From positions 1 to 33,010 of the forward strand of contig CADCSY010000015.1 of the NCBI GenBank assembly GCA_902805555.1: DNA of 33,010 nucleotides, read 5' to 3'. The number at the start of each line of letters is the position of its first letter. Position 1 is the stretch's first letter. The notes under the pieces were generated by a model. It did not search any database and was not told the DNA's origin. It was given only the letters and a program-made list of their open reading frames with translations. Made by a program: the position numbers and the translations under genes. This document shows, one piece after another, positions 23,114 to 32,742 of this stretch. This DNA comes from an uncultured Acidimicrobiales bacterium (GTDB taxonomy: Bacteria; Actinomycetota; Acidimicrobiia; Acidimicrobiales; CADCSY01).

Positions 23114-24613
23114 TCAGCGGGGCAGCAGCTCGTAGGTGTCGACGGTGGCGGTGTCGTGGGCCAGGCGCAACCGGTCGGGGAAGGCGGCGACGAAGCGCTC
23201 CTCGAGCTGGCCCCGTGCGAGGTAGAGGGACGGCATGACGACGAGCCAGCGGGCGCCGACGGCGTCTGCGTCCTCCAGCAGCGACTGGAGGTCACTCGTG
23301 TAGCCGAGCGCGACGACGGGGCGCTCCAGCCGGTAGGCGACCTCCCGGTAGGCGAACGAGGCGACGACGTCACCCGCCGGGATGTTCCTGGCTCCCCAGG
23401 TGGCGGCGGTCGCTGCATCGCGCTCGACGAGCCCGAGCGTGGCCTCCTCGAACGTCGCGTCACGGGCGACCTGCGCCCCTTGGCCCCAGAGGTGCACCGT
23501 CAGCGCCACGACGGCGACCAGCGCCCCGGCCGGGCCAGCAGCACGGCTGGCGCTCGCAGTGAGCCTGCCCACGCCGAGGGCCGCGAGCACGACGAGCGGC
23601 AGCTCGAAGCGGACGGAGGAGTAGGGCCACAGCGCCATCGCCGGCAGCCAGAGCACGAGGAAGGCCAGCGCGAAGGCCCGGAGCTGGGGCCTCCCCCAGA
23701 CCGCCCACACCCCCGCTCCGAGGAGCGCAACGACGAGCAGCCACGACCACGGCCGGCCGAGGTGCGGGCCCACCACCGCGACCTCGACGTCGCGCAGGAC
23801 GAGGTGGGCGCGGTCGGGAAGCCGCTGCACGAGCCCGAGCGGCGACACCTCACCGGCCTGCGCGTCGGTCGGGTCGACGAGGAGGAAGGTCCGGGCGTAC
23901 CCGGTCGTGTGCTCGGGGTGCCGCGCCGTGAAGGCCGCCGTGGCTGCGGTGACGGCCACGGCCGCCGCCCCCGGTGCCCAAGCCAGGCGCCGCAGGCCGG
24001 GCAGGGCCAGCAGCGCGACGGATGCAGCCAGCCCGACGAGGAGGCCCACGGACTTGAGCAGCGTGGCGCCCACGACGAGCGCGACGAGCACCCAGACCTC
24101 GGCGGGGGTGTCGAGCCGGGCGAGCCGAAAGGCGACGGCGGCGAACACGACCAGGAAGGCGACGTCGGGCATCGTCACGAAGACGCTGCCCCACAGCCCG
24201 GCGCCACCGACGGCCCACAGCGCGGCCGCAACCGACCACCCCCGCTGGCCGAGCGATCGGCCGAGTGCAGCGACCACGCCGCCGAGCACCACGACCAGCG
24301 CCACGTTCAGGGCGAGGGCGGCCTCGGTCACCGGGAGGCCGACGAGGTCGATCAGGGCGAGGAGGGCGGGGTAGCCGAGCGGGTACTTGGTCCCCTCCAC
24401 GCCGGCCACGACCGGGCGGCCCGTCCGCAGGAGCTCCTCGGCGACCAGGCGGTACTCGTCGTTGTCCGAGCCGAAGGGCGCGGTCCCGCTCCACCTCAGC
24501 AGCGCCCACCCGGCGACCACCGCCACGGGCACGACCAGGATCCACCAGCTCCGCCAGCCTCGGTGCACCGGCGCATCCCGTCCTGGTGCACGGGCGGGGG
24601 CGACGCCGACCAT
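23114..24613 (-). CDS. GT39/ArnT-like polytopic membrane glycosyltransferase
   Basis: A 499-residue integral membrane protein with about ten to twelve hydrophobic helices. It resembles GT-C enzymes (dolichyl-phosphate-mannose:protein mannosyltransferase / ArnT) that use polyprenyl-phosphate sugars outside the membrane. After the first helix (about 24-42, WWILVVPVAVVAGWALLRW) comes the acidic loop SDNDEYRLVAEELL (about 49-62), the expected catalytic position, then GTKYPLGYPALLALI. A soluble C-terminal part (about 390-499) follows the last helix. The start at 24613 has AAGGCT ending 7 bases upstream. It is divergent from the moeB-like gene. The nearby GT2 enzyme at 26718 could supply a lipid-linked sugar, but that is inference. 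Confidence 0.75.
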   Translation of the reverse strand: MVGVAPARAPGRDAPVHRGWRSWWILVVPVAVVAGWALLRWSGTAPFGSDNDEYRLVAEELLRTGRPVVAGVEGTKYPLGYPALLALIDLVGLPVTEAALALNVALVVVLGGVVAALGRSLGQRGWSVAAALWAVGGAGLWGSVFVTMPDVAFLVVFAAVAFRLARLDTPAEVWVLVALVVGATLLKSVGLLVGLAASVALLALPGLRRLAWAPGAAAVAVTAATAAFTARHPEHTTGYARTFLLVDPTDAQAGEVSPLGLVQRLPDRAHLVLRDVEVAVVGPHLGRPWSWLLVVALLGAGVWAVWGRPQLRAFALAFLVLWLPAMALWPYSSVRFELPLVVLAALGVGRLTASASRAAGPAGALVAVVALTVHLWGQGAQVARDATFEEATLGLVERDAATAATWGARNIPAGDVVASFAYREVAYRLERPVVALGYTSDLQSLLEDADAVGARWLVVMPSLYLARGQLEERFVAAFPDRLRLAHDTATVDTYELLPR

Positions 24614-24694
24614 CCTCGTCAGCCTTCCACCGTCGACCCGTCCCTACGCGCACGTGCACGGCCGGAGCACGATGACGAAAGCCGACCTGGGAGG

Positions 24695-24700
24695 TAGGCT
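24695..24700 (+). promoter_or_regulatory. Leaderless -10 hexamer TAGGCT of the rhodanese-MoeB gene
   Basis: TAGGCT ends 7 bases before the ATG at 24708. It decides the start against the upstream in-frame codons back to 24387, which lie opposite the glycosyltransferase gene. Confidence 0.6.
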
Positions 24701-24707
24701 TTCGACC

Positions 24708-25886
24708 ATGGCAACGTTCCGAGACCTCCTCAGCCAGACGAAGTCCCGCATCCGCGAGGTCGACACGGCGACTGCCGAGCAGGCGGCAGCCGAGCCGGGC
24801 GCCGTGGTGCTCGACGTGCGCGAGCCCGACGAGTACGAGCAGGGCGCCCTGCCCGGGGCCGTGCACATCCCCCGCGGCCACCTCGAGAGCCAGATCGAGA
24901 ACAAGGTCGCCGACCACGACACCCCGCTCCTCGTCTACTGCGCCGGCGGCACCCGGTCCGCCTTCGCCGCCGACACGCTCTCCCAGCTCGGCTACACGAA
25001 CGTCGTGTCCGTGGTCGGTGGCTTCAACAAGTGGAAGAACGAGGACCGCGCCTGGGCCGCGCCCCGGACCCTCACCGCCGACCAGCGCAACCGCTACCAG
25101 CGCCACCTCCTCCTGCCCGAGGTGGGGGAGGAGGGCCAGCAGAAGCTGCTCGACGCCAAGGTCCTGCTGCTCGGCGCCGGTGGCCTCGGCTCGCCCGCTG
25201 CCCTCTACCTCGCAGCCGCCGGCGTCGGCACCATCGGCATCATCGACATGGACGTGGTCGACGACTCGAACCTGCAGCGCCAGATCCTCCACAACCTGGA
25301 CCGGATCGGTGACCGCAAGGTCGACTCGGCCAAGAAGACGCTGACGCTGCTGAACCCCGACGTGGACGTCGTCACCTACGACACCCGCCTCGGCGCCGAC
25401 AACGTGCTGGACATCATCGACGGCTACGACGTGATCGTCGACGGCACCGACAACTTCCCCACCCGGTACCTCGTGAACGACGCCTCGCTGGTCAAGCGGA
25501 TCCCGGTGGTCCACGGCTCGATCTTCCGCTTCGAGGGACAGGCCACCGTGTTCCACCCCTACGTCGGGCCGTGCTACCGGTGCATGATCCCCGAGCCGCC
25601 CCCGGCCGAGCTCGCCCCCAGCTGCGCCGAGGCGGGCGTGCTCGGCGTGCTGCCCGGCATCATCGGCTCGATCCAGGCCATGGAGGCGATCAAGCTGATC
25701 CTCGGCCTCGGCGACTCCCTCGCCGGGCGGATCCTGTCCTACGACTCGCTCGAGCAGTCGTTCCGCACCTTCAAGGTCAGGCGCGACCCGCAGTGCCCCG
25801 CGTGCGGCGACGACGCCGGCGAGATCGTGATCGCGGAGTACGACGAGCTGTGCATGCCCCACCCGAGGGTCCCGGCAGGGGTCTGA
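24708..25886 (+). CDS. moeB: Rhodanese-MoeB/ThiF fusion: sulfur-carrier adenylyltransferase and sulfurtransferase
   Basis: Activates the C-terminal Gly of a small sulfur-carrier protein (MoaD, ThiS or CysO type) with ATP and delivers sulfur to it; cytosolic. It has 392 residues. The N-terminal rhodanese domain (about 15-112) has the active-site Cys in LLVYCAGGTRSAF. After a short linker comes the E1-like domain from RYQRHLLLPEVGEEGQQKLL: nucleotide motif GAGGLGSPAALYLAAAGVG, DMDVVDDSNLQRQ, VDGTDNFPTRYLVND, SCAEAGVLGVLPG. Two zinc pairs, CYRC and CPAC, are present. The domain order is the reverse of MoeZ/MOCS3, which carry rhodanese at the C-terminus. Which carrier it serves cannot be told; no moaD or thiS lies in the window. 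It ends 9 bp from the convergent SDR gene. Confidence 0.93.
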   Translation: MATFRDLLSQTKSRIREVDTATAEQAAAEPGAVVLDVREPDEYEQGALPGAVHIPRGHLESQIENKVADHDTPLLVYCAGGTRSAFAADTLSQLGYTNVVSVVGGFNKWKNEDRAWAAPRTLTADQRNRYQRHLLLPEVGEEGQQKLLDAKVLLLGAGGLGSPAALYLAAAGVGTIGIIDMDVVDDSNLQRQILHNLDRIGDRKVDSAKKTLTLLNPDVDVVTYDTRLGADNVLDIIDGYDVIVDGTDNFPTRYLVNDASLVKRIPVVHGSIFRFEGQATVFHPYVGPCYRCMIPEPPPAELAPSCAEAGVLGVLPGIIGSIQAMEAIKLILGLGDSLAGRILSYDSLEQSFRTFKVRRDPQCPACGDDAGEIVIAEYDELCMPHPRVPAGV

Positions 25887-25895
25887 TCCGCTCGC

Positions 25896-26627
25896 TCAGC
25901 CCCTGATCCACGGGTCGAGCTGCGGCTCCAGGAGGATCTCCGTCGGGCACACGCTCGGCGGGGACGTCACGACGAAGCGGACGGCGTGGGCCACGTCGTC
26001 CGGACGGAGGAAGCGGCTGGTGTCGGCTGCCCCGGGCGGCATCTCCAGCGCGGCGCCGGCGGCGACGAGGCCGGGGCAGATGACCGAGACCTTCACGCCG
26101 TCCGCCCGCAGGTCCTGGAAGGCCGACCCGGCGAAGCCGACGAGGCCGTGCTTGGTGGCGACGTAGGCGGCGTTGCCCCCGTAGGCGAACTTCCCGGCCA
26201 TCGACGCGATGAAGATCGCCGAGCCGGCCCCGCTGCGGCACAGGTGCGGTGCCGCCAGCCTCGTCAGGTGCATGGCCGAGCGGAGGTTGAGGTCGATCAG
26301 GTGGTCCCAGGCCGCCGGGTCCGCCTCTGCGACGGGAGCCCAGTCGAACGCGCCTGCGCACACCACGAGGACGTCGAGGCCCCCGAGGCCCTCGACGCAC
26401 GCGTCCAGCGCCCGCCCGAGGGCGGCGGCGTCGGTGACGTCGGTCGGGAGGGCCAGCGCAGTGGAGCCGGCGCCTCGGCAGGCGGCCGCTGCGTCCTCGA
26501 GCTCGTCGGTGCTGCGGGCCAGAAGCGCGACGTCGTGGCCGGCGTCGGCAAGGTCCACGGCGATCGCCCGGCCGATGCCCCTGCCGGCCCCGGTGATGAA
26601 CGCCACTGGCCGCTGCGACTCCGGCAC
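25896..26627 (-). CDS. Classical short-chain dehydrogenase/reductase
   Basis: A 243-residue NAD(P)-dependent oxidoreductase. It has the cofactor motif ITGAGRGIGRA (about 10-20), CAGA in place of NAGA near 88, the catalytic Ser in FIASMAG and the Tyr-Lys pair in AAYVATKHGL, so the full classical tetrad is plausible, unlike the SDR at 1016. ICPGLVAAGA follows. The GTG at 26627 is chosen over the frame opening at 26696: TACGGT ends 6 bases upstream, homology starts at residue ~7, and the extra 23 residues are Arg-rich. Substrate unknown; an alcohol or 3-oxoacyl reductase is likely. The GT2 gene lies upstream on the same strand, separated by a large hairpin. Confidence 0.9.
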   Translation of the reverse strand: MPESQRPVAFITGAGRGIGRAIAVDLADAGHDVALLARSTDELEDAAAACRGAGSTALALPTDVTDAAALGRALDACVEGLGGLDVLVVCAGAFDWAPVAEADPAAWDHLIDLNLRSAMHLTRLAAPHLCRSGAGSAIFIASMAGKFAYGGNAAYVATKHGLVGFAGSAFQDLRADGVKVSVICPGLVAAGAALEMPPGAADTSRFLRPDDVAHAVRFVVTSPPSVCPTEILLEPQLDPWIRG

Positions 26628-26633
26628 GTCGCG

Positions 26634-26639
26634 ACCGTA
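26634..26639 (-). promoter_or_regulatory. Leaderless -10 hexamer TACGGT of the SDR gene
   Basis: On the minus strand TACGGT ends 6 bases before the GTG at 26627, which decides the start. Confidence 0.55.
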
Positions 26640-26657
26640 CCGGCGCCTCTCACCCGT

Positions 26658-26700
26658 CTGGGTGCGTGAGCGGCCGGAAGCCGGCCGCTGGCGCACCCAG
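26658..26700. terminator. 43-bp near-perfect inverted repeat between GT2 and SDR genes
   Basis: CTGGGTGCG (26658-26666) pairs with CGCACCCAG (26692-26700), and AGCGGCCGG (26669-26677) with CCGGCCGCT (26681-26689). A 2-base internal mismatch separates the two stems and a 3-base loop (AAG) closes them. Eighteen GC-rich pairs make a very stable hairpin 18 bases after the GT2 stop. No T-tract follows, so it may end transcription, stabilise the GT2 mRNA or be a protein site upstream of the SDR promoter. Confidence 0.6.
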
Positions 26701-26717
26701 AGCCGGTCGAGGGACCT

Positions 26718-27656
26718 TCAGCGGGAGGCGGGGTCGACCTCGTCGCTGCGCTTGGCCAGGCGGACGACGAGGTCGGCGAGCAGGCCGATGGCGAGCACCT
26801 GGAACGTGGCCAGCAGGAGCACCAGGGTGCTCGTCGTGACCCGGAAGTCCTTGTCGACGACGTCGTACACGAGCTTGGCGACGCCGGTGGCGCCGAGCAG
26901 CAACCCGAGGGGGAGGAAGATCTTGAGCGGGTTGTAGGACAGCACGAGCCGGATGACCTGGATGAGGTAGCGCTTGGTGTCGTGCCACCAGTGGAACTTC
27001 GAGGTCCCCGCCCGCTCCCGGTACTCGACGGGGACGTACTTCACCGAGTAGCCGTTGGCCAGGAACGCCATCGTGATCGTGGTGACGCACGAGAACCCGG
27101 GCGGGAGCAGGTGCAGGTACTGGCGGGCGACGTCGGCCCTGAACGCCCGCAACCCGGAGTTCAGGTCGGGGATCCTCGTGCCCGTCAGGTAGCTGGCGAG
27201 CCTGCGGATGATCCACTTGGCCGGCACCCGGGCCGCCTTGGCCGTGCCCTGCTCGGAGGTGCGGGCGCCCACCACCTGGTCCCAGCCGTCGAGCTCGTCG
27301 ACCAGCTCGGGGATGCGGTGGTTCGGGTACGTCATGTCGGCGTCGGTCCACACCACGACCCGCCCCCGGGCCGCCCGGGTTCCCGCCTTGCGGGCGCTGC
27401 CCGAGCCCCGGTTCTGGTGGAACTGCAGCAGGCGGATCCCGTCGACGGTGCGCAGCTGCTCGCCCGACCCGTCGTCGGAGCCGTCGTCGACGACCAGGAT
27501 CTCGAAGCTCTTGCCCGAGGCCGCCAGCGCGGCCCGGATGCGGTCGATCTCCTCGACCAGGTGGCCCTTCTCGTTGTAGACGGGCAGCACGACGGTGACG
27601 TCGAGCACCTCTGGCTCGACCACGGGCTGCGCAGGGGCGAGCTCCGTCGTCGCCAT
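26718..27656 (-). CDS. GT2-family glycosyltransferase with C-terminal membrane anchor (DPM1/GtrB-like)
   Basis: Likely transfers a sugar from a nucleotide donor to a polyprenyl phosphate at the inner face of the membrane. It has 312 residues. The GT-A domain opens with VTVVLPVYNEKGHL (about 20-33), then ILVVDDGSDDGS (about 52-63), the metal-binding WTDADMTYP (about 106-114) and an acceptor-side LNSGLRAFRADVARQYLHLL. Two hydrophobic helices (about 242-262 and 275-298) anchor the C-terminus. ATG at 27656 is supported by TACCGT 8 bases upstream. Divergent from the mutase gene, with 63 bp between the two starts. Confidence 0.9.
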   Translation of the reverse strand: MATTELAPAQPVVEPEVLDVTVVLPVYNEKGHLVEEIDRIRAALAASGKSFEILVVDDGSDDGSGEQLRTVDGIRLLQFHQNRGSGSARKAGTRAARGRVVVWTDADMTYPNHRIPELVDELDGWDQVVGARTSEQGTAKAARVPAKWIIRRLASYLTGTRIPDLNSGLRAFRADVARQYLHLLPPGFSCVTTITMAFLANGYSVKYVPVEYRERAGTSKFHWWHDTKRYLIQVIRLVLSYNPLKIFLPLGLLLGATGVAKLVYDVVDKDFRVTTSTLVLLLATFQVLAIGLLADLVVRLAKRSDEVDPASR

Positions 27657-27664
27657 GTGCCCGA

Positions 27665-27670
27665 ACGGTA
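27665..27670 (-). promoter_or_regulatory. Leaderless -10 hexamer TACCGT of the GT2 gene
   Basis: On the minus strand TACCGT ends 8 bases before the ATG at 27656, in the 63-bp divergent region. Confidence 0.5.
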
Positions 27671-27706
27671 GCGGTAGCGGACGTGTGCTGGCGGGGACCT
27701 CGGCCG

Positions 27707-27712
27707 TAGCGT
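27707..27712 (+). promoter_or_regulatory. Leaderless -10 hexamer TAGCGT of the mutase gene
   Basis: TAGCGT ends 7 bases before the ATG at 27720. It supports that start over the in-frame GTG at 27711, which overlaps the hexamer. Confidence 0.55.
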
Positions 27713-27719
27713 GTGCCCC

Positions 27720-29306
<1,587 letters not shown>

Positions 29307-29333
29307 CGGGCGCTTGCGCAAAGGCTTCGCCCG
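29307..29333 (+). terminator. Weak hairpin after the mutase gene
   Basis: CGGGCG (29307-29312) and CGCCCG (29328-29333) form a 6-bp stem directly after the TGA, enclosing a further short palindrome TTGCGCAA. No T-run follows; the acyl-CoA synthetase has its own -10 just beyond. Confidence 0.3.
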
Positions 29334-29355
29334 GCACGGTCGGGGGCGGTGCTGA

Positions 29356-29361
29356 CAGGAT
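29356..29361 (+). promoter_or_regulatory. Leaderless -10-like hexamer CAGGAT
   Basis: CAGGAT ends 6 bases before the GTG at 29368. The first base departs from TANNNT, but position 2 (A) and 6 (T) fit. Confidence 0.4.
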
Positions 29362-29367
29362 GAGCGC

Positions 29368-30921
29368 GTGTACCCGGGACGCCACGCACTCGAGCATCCC
29401 GACCGGGCGGCGTTCGTCATGGCGTCGACCGGCCTCGAGGTCAGCTACCGCGACTTCGAGGCGAGAGCGAACCAGCTCGCCCACCTCCTGGCGGCGCACG
29501 GCCTGCAGCCGTTGGACCACTACGCCATCTTCATGGAGAACAACGACCGCTACCTCGAGGCGTGCGCAGCGGGGGAGCGGAGCGGCCTCTACTACACGTG
29601 CGTCAACTCCTACCTGACCGCTGAGGAGCTCGGCTACATCCTCGCCAACAGCCGGTCGAAGGTGCTGATCACGTCGAGGGCGAAGCGGGAGGTGGCGCTC
29701 CAGGCGCTCGAGCACGCGCCCGAGGTCAGCCTCGTGCTCGTCGTCGACGGGAGTGACGGCGCCGCCGGCGCTGTCCGGGACTACGGGACAGCCGTCGCCG
29801 ACCATCCCACGACACCGCTGCCGGAGGAGCGACTCGGGACGCCGATGCTGTACTCCTCGGGCACGACGGGACGGCCGAAGGGGATCATCCGCCCCCTCTC
29901 GGTGCAGCCTCCCGGCGACAGCCTGCCGCTCTTCACGTTCCTCGGGAACCTCTGGCACTACCGGGAGGACATGGTCTACCTGTCGCCGGCGCCGCTCTAC
30001 CACTCGGCGCCCCAGGCGGCGGTGAACCTCACACTGCGCCACGGCGGCACGGTCGTCATCATGGAGCGCTTCGACCCGGTCGAGCTCCTCCGGCTCGTCG
30101 AGCGGTACCAGGTGACGCACTCCCAGCTCGTGCCGACCATGTTCAGCCGCATGCTCAAGCTGCCGGTCGAGGAGCGGACCCGCTTCGACCTCTCCTCGCT
30201 CGAGGTCGCCATCCACGCAGCCGCACCCTGCCCGGTTCCCGTGAAGGAGGAGATGATCGGCTGGTGGGGGCCGATCATCGACGAGTACTACGGGGCGACC
30301 GAGGCGCTCGGGTTCACGTCGTGCAGCAGCGAGGAGTGGCTGGCGCACAAGGGGACGGTCGGCAAGGTGATCCTCGGCGACCTGCACATCCTCGACGACG
30401 ACATGCAGCCGGTCCCGGCGGGGGCGCCGGGCACGATCTGGTTCAAGACGGCGACCGAGTTCCAGTACCACGACGATCCCGAGAAGACGCGGGAGGTCAC
30501 GTCGCCGGACGGGACGATGACCACCGTCAACGACGTCGGTTACGTGGACGAGGACGGCTACCTCTACCTCACGGACCGCAAGACGTTCATGATCATCTCG
30601 GGCGGTGTCAACGTGTACCCGCAGGAGACCGAGAACCTCCTGATCACCCACCCGAAGGTGGCCGACGCAGCAGTGTTCGGCGTCCCCGACCCGGACCTGG
30701 GCGAGGTAGTCAAGGCGGTCGTCCAGCCGATGCCGGGGGTCGAGCCCGGTGACGCGCTGGCGGAGGAGCTGCTCACCTTCTGCCGGGAGCACCTCGCCCG
30801 CCAGAAGGTGCCGCGCTCGATCGACTTCGAGGCGGAGCTGCCACGGCTCCCGACCGGCAAGCTCTACAAGCGCGAGCTCCGAGACCGCTACTGGGCGGAG
30901 GGCACCAGCCGCATCGTCTGA
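29368..30921 (+). CDS. Acyl-CoA synthetase (AMP-forming, FadD-like)
   Basis: Activates a carboxylic acid with ATP and CoA through an acyl-adenylate; cytosolic or membrane-associated. It has 517 residues. The P-loop-like A3 motif YSSGTTGRPKG spans about 161-171; the adenine-contact YYGATE lies near 306-311. The hinge and C-terminal domain show YLTDRKTFMIISGGVNVYPQ, and the catalytic Lys is in LPTGKLYKREL near 496. The GTG at 29368 is supported by CAGGAT 6 bases upstream and by homology from MYPGRHALEHPDRAAF onward. Chain length or aromatic specificity cannot be inferred. It follows the mutase gene, compatible with a shared role in acyl-CoA metabolism. Confidence 0.93.
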   Translation: MYPGRHALEHPDRAAFVMASTGLEVSYRDFEARANQLAHLLAAHGLQPLDHYAIFMENNDRYLEACAAGERSGLYYTCVNSYLTAEELGYILANSRSKVLITSRAKREVALQALEHAPEVSLVLVVDGSDGAAGAVRDYGTAVADHPTTPLPEERLGTPMLYSSGTTGRPKGIIRPLSVQPPGDSLPLFTFLGNLWHYREDMVYLSPAPLYHSAPQAAVNLTLRHGGTVVIMERFDPVELLRLVERYQVTHSQLVPTMFSRMLKLPVEERTRFDLSSLEVAIHAAAPCPVPVKEEMIGWWGPIIDEYYGATEALGFTSCSSEEWLAHKGTVGKVILGDLHILDDDMQPVPAGAPGTIWFKTATEFQYHDDPEKTREVTSPDGTMTTVNDVGYVDEDGYLYLTDRKTFMIISGGVNVYPQETENLLITHPKVADAAVFGVPDPDLGEVVKAVVQPMPGVEPGDALAEELLTFCREHLARQKVPRSIDFEAELPRLPTGKLYKRELRDRYWAEGTSRIV

Positions 30922-30984
30922 CCTGTCGACTGCGGTCCTTGTCACGGCCCCGGCGTACCTCCGCTCCGGAAGAGGGAGGTGCGC

Positions 30985-32235
30985 ATGGACGCATCAGTTC
31001 GGTTGGACCACACGTTCGTCGCCATGGAGTCGGCGAACGCCGTGCACGCGATGTTGGAGCTGTCGTTCCCGGAGGCCCCGGGGGCGGACGAGCGGGCGCC
31101 GCTGCACGTGGCGCTGGTGCTCGACCGGTCGGGCTCGATGGCAGGCGAGAAGCTGGAGGCGACCAAGGCCTGCGCTGCCCACCTCGTGCGCCGCCTCCGC
31201 CCTGCTGACGAGCTCGCGGTGGTCGCCTTCGACGACGAGGTCACGCTCGTGGCGCCGCTCGCCGGGGTGGACGCCGACAAGCTGACCGCCGCCATCGACG
31301 GCATCTGGCCGGGCGGGTCGACGAACCTCTCGGGCGGCTGGCTGAAGGGGCTCGAGGAGCTCGGGCGGGCCACCGGCGACGGACCCCGAGCCGTGGTGCT
31401 GCTAACCGATGGGCAGGCCAACGTCGGCGTCGTCGAGCCGGAGCGGCTGGTGGCGATGACGAGCGGGGCTCGCGGCACCGGCGCGCTGACTACCACCATC
31501 GGCTTCGGCGACAGCTTCGACGAGGAGCTGCTGAGCGACATGGCCGACGCCGGCGGCGGCAACGCCCACTTCGCCGGGGGCCCCGAAGACGCACCGGCGA
31601 TCTTCGCCGAGGAGTTCGACGGCCTCGCCTCCACCGTCGCCCAGAACGTGAGCGTGGAGATCCGCCCCGGCGAGGACGTCGAGGTCCTCGCCGTGCTGAA
31701 CGACCACCCCGCCACACCGGTGCCCGGCGGGCTGCAACTTGCCCTCGGCGACGCCTGGGGTGGCGACCACCGTCGGATCGTGCTCCGTCTCGGCATCCCC
31801 GCGGTGGCGGAGCTCGGTGCCCGCAAGGTGGCCGACGTGCGCATCCGCTGGACGGACGTCACCGGTGTGCCCACCCTCCACGAGCGCACGCTCCCCGTGC
31901 TCGTCAACGTGGCGCCCGGCGAGTCGATCGGCCCCGACGACGTCGACGGCGGCGTGGTCGAGGAGGTCATCGTGCTCGAGGCCGCCAAGGCCGAGCGTGA
32001 GGCCCGCCGCCACGCGGACCGGGGTGACTACGGCACCGCCCACGCCCTGCTGAGCACCTCCGCTGAGCACCTGCGCGGCTGTGCCCCGATGTCCTCCCGG
32101 GCCCAGGAGCTGCTCGACCAGGCCGAGGCCATGGAGGCGTCCAGCGAGCTGCTGTCGCCCACCACCTGGACCGCCCGGTCGAGCAAGGACCTGCACTACC
32201 GCTCCCGCAAGACCACCCGCCGCCGCAAGCCGTGA
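30985..32235 (+). CDS. VWA-domain protein (inter-alpha-trypsin-inhibitor/YfbK-like arrangement)
   Basis: A 416-residue protein with a von Willebrand factor A domain from about residue 38. The MIDAS motif is complete: DRSGSM near 47-52, a Thr/Asn-Leu-Ser segment GGSTNLSGGW near 110, and LLTDGQANVG near 137-146. A beta-rich domain follows (about 215-310, VSVEIRPGEDVEVLAVLNDH), then a helical C-terminus (EAAKAEREARRHADRGDY, HALLSTSAEHLRG), and an Arg/Lys tail. No signal peptide, so probably cytosolic; such proteins act as metal-dependent adaptors. The ATG at 30985 has GGGAGG ending 6 bases upstream; a GTG two codons earlier is less well placed. Partner unknown. Confidence 0.85.
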   Translation: MDASVRLDHTFVAMESANAVHAMLELSFPEAPGADERAPLHVALVLDRSGSMAGEKLEATKACAAHLVRRLRPADELAVVAFDDEVTLVAPLAGVDADKLTAAIDGIWPGGSTNLSGGWLKGLEELGRATGDGPRAVVLLTDGQANVGVVEPERLVAMTSGARGTGALTTTIGFGDSFDEELLSDMADAGGGNAHFAGGPEDAPAIFAEEFDGLASTVAQNVSVEIRPGEDVEVLAVLNDHPATPVPGGLQLALGDAWGGDHRRIVLRLGIPAVAELGARKVADVRIRWTDVTGVPTLHERTLPVLVNVAPGESIGPDDVDGGVVEEVIVLEAAKAEREARRHADRGDYGTAHALLSTSAEHLRGCAPMSSRAQELLDQAEAMEASSELLSPTTWTARSSKDLHYRSRKTTRRRKP

Positions 32236-32278
32236 TGGCACAGATGTGCGACCCCGCAACTCGGAGAGCGGTGGCGAC

Positions 32279-32707
32279 ATGGATGTCATGAGCTGGAACA
32301 TGGGCTACTGGAAGCCCAGCCACTACAGGACGATCGAGAACCGCCGTCGGCAGTGGGCGTTGGTCGCTGCCCTCAGTCCTGATGTGGCGCTGCTGCAGGA
32401 GTGCCGCCCGGAGGATCTCGCCGCCCTCGCCCCCGGTTGGTTGGCGGACATGTACGACGTGGTCGGCGCGATTCCCGACCGCTGGACCGCGTGCTCGGCG
32501 ATCCTCGCCAGGAAGGAGCTGGGGGCGGCGCCGATCGATCCCGCTCGGCTACCCGAGGAGAACCGGCGCAGCGATGCGTACGAGCTCGACCGGATCTTCA
32601 CCGACCCGGTCCTCCACGACGGTCTCGTGGCGTGCCGTGTGCACGACGACGAGTTGGTACGGGGGTTGAGCGACCACGCGCCGCTGATCGCCTCGTTCAC
32701 GCTGTGA
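32279..32707 (+). CDS. Shortened endonuclease/exonuclease/phosphatase (EEP)-family protein
   Basis: A 142-residue protein with both ends of an EEP domain but not its middle. The start VMSWNMGYW carries the family Asn, and ALLQECRPEDL the metal-binding Glu. AILARKEL follows, then the frame jumps to RSDAYELDRIFTDPVLHDGL and the terminal SDHAPLIASF with its Asp-His. The usual central strands with the catalytic His and the GDFN motif are absent, so about 100 residues compared with a normal EEP protein are missing in frame. It may be a degenerate gene that no longer cleaves anything. It starts 43 bp after the VWA gene; no clear ribosome binding site. Confidence 0.6.
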   Translation: MDVMSWNMGYWKPSHYRTIENRRRQWALVAALSPDVALLQECRPEDLAALAPGWLADMYDVVGAIPDRWTACSAILARKELGAAPIDPARLPEENRRSDAYELDRIFTDPVLHDGLVACRVHDDELVRGLSDHAPLIASFTL

Positions 32708-32742
32708 CGGCGAGGGATGTTGGGTTGCGGAAGCGGCGGACG

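Noticed and set aside
23850..25862. A 670-codon minus-strand frame across the GT39-like and moeB regions
   Set aside because: It overlaps two well-supported genes in other frames, and its sequence is repetitive Asp/Val/Gly/Arg typical of antisense frames.
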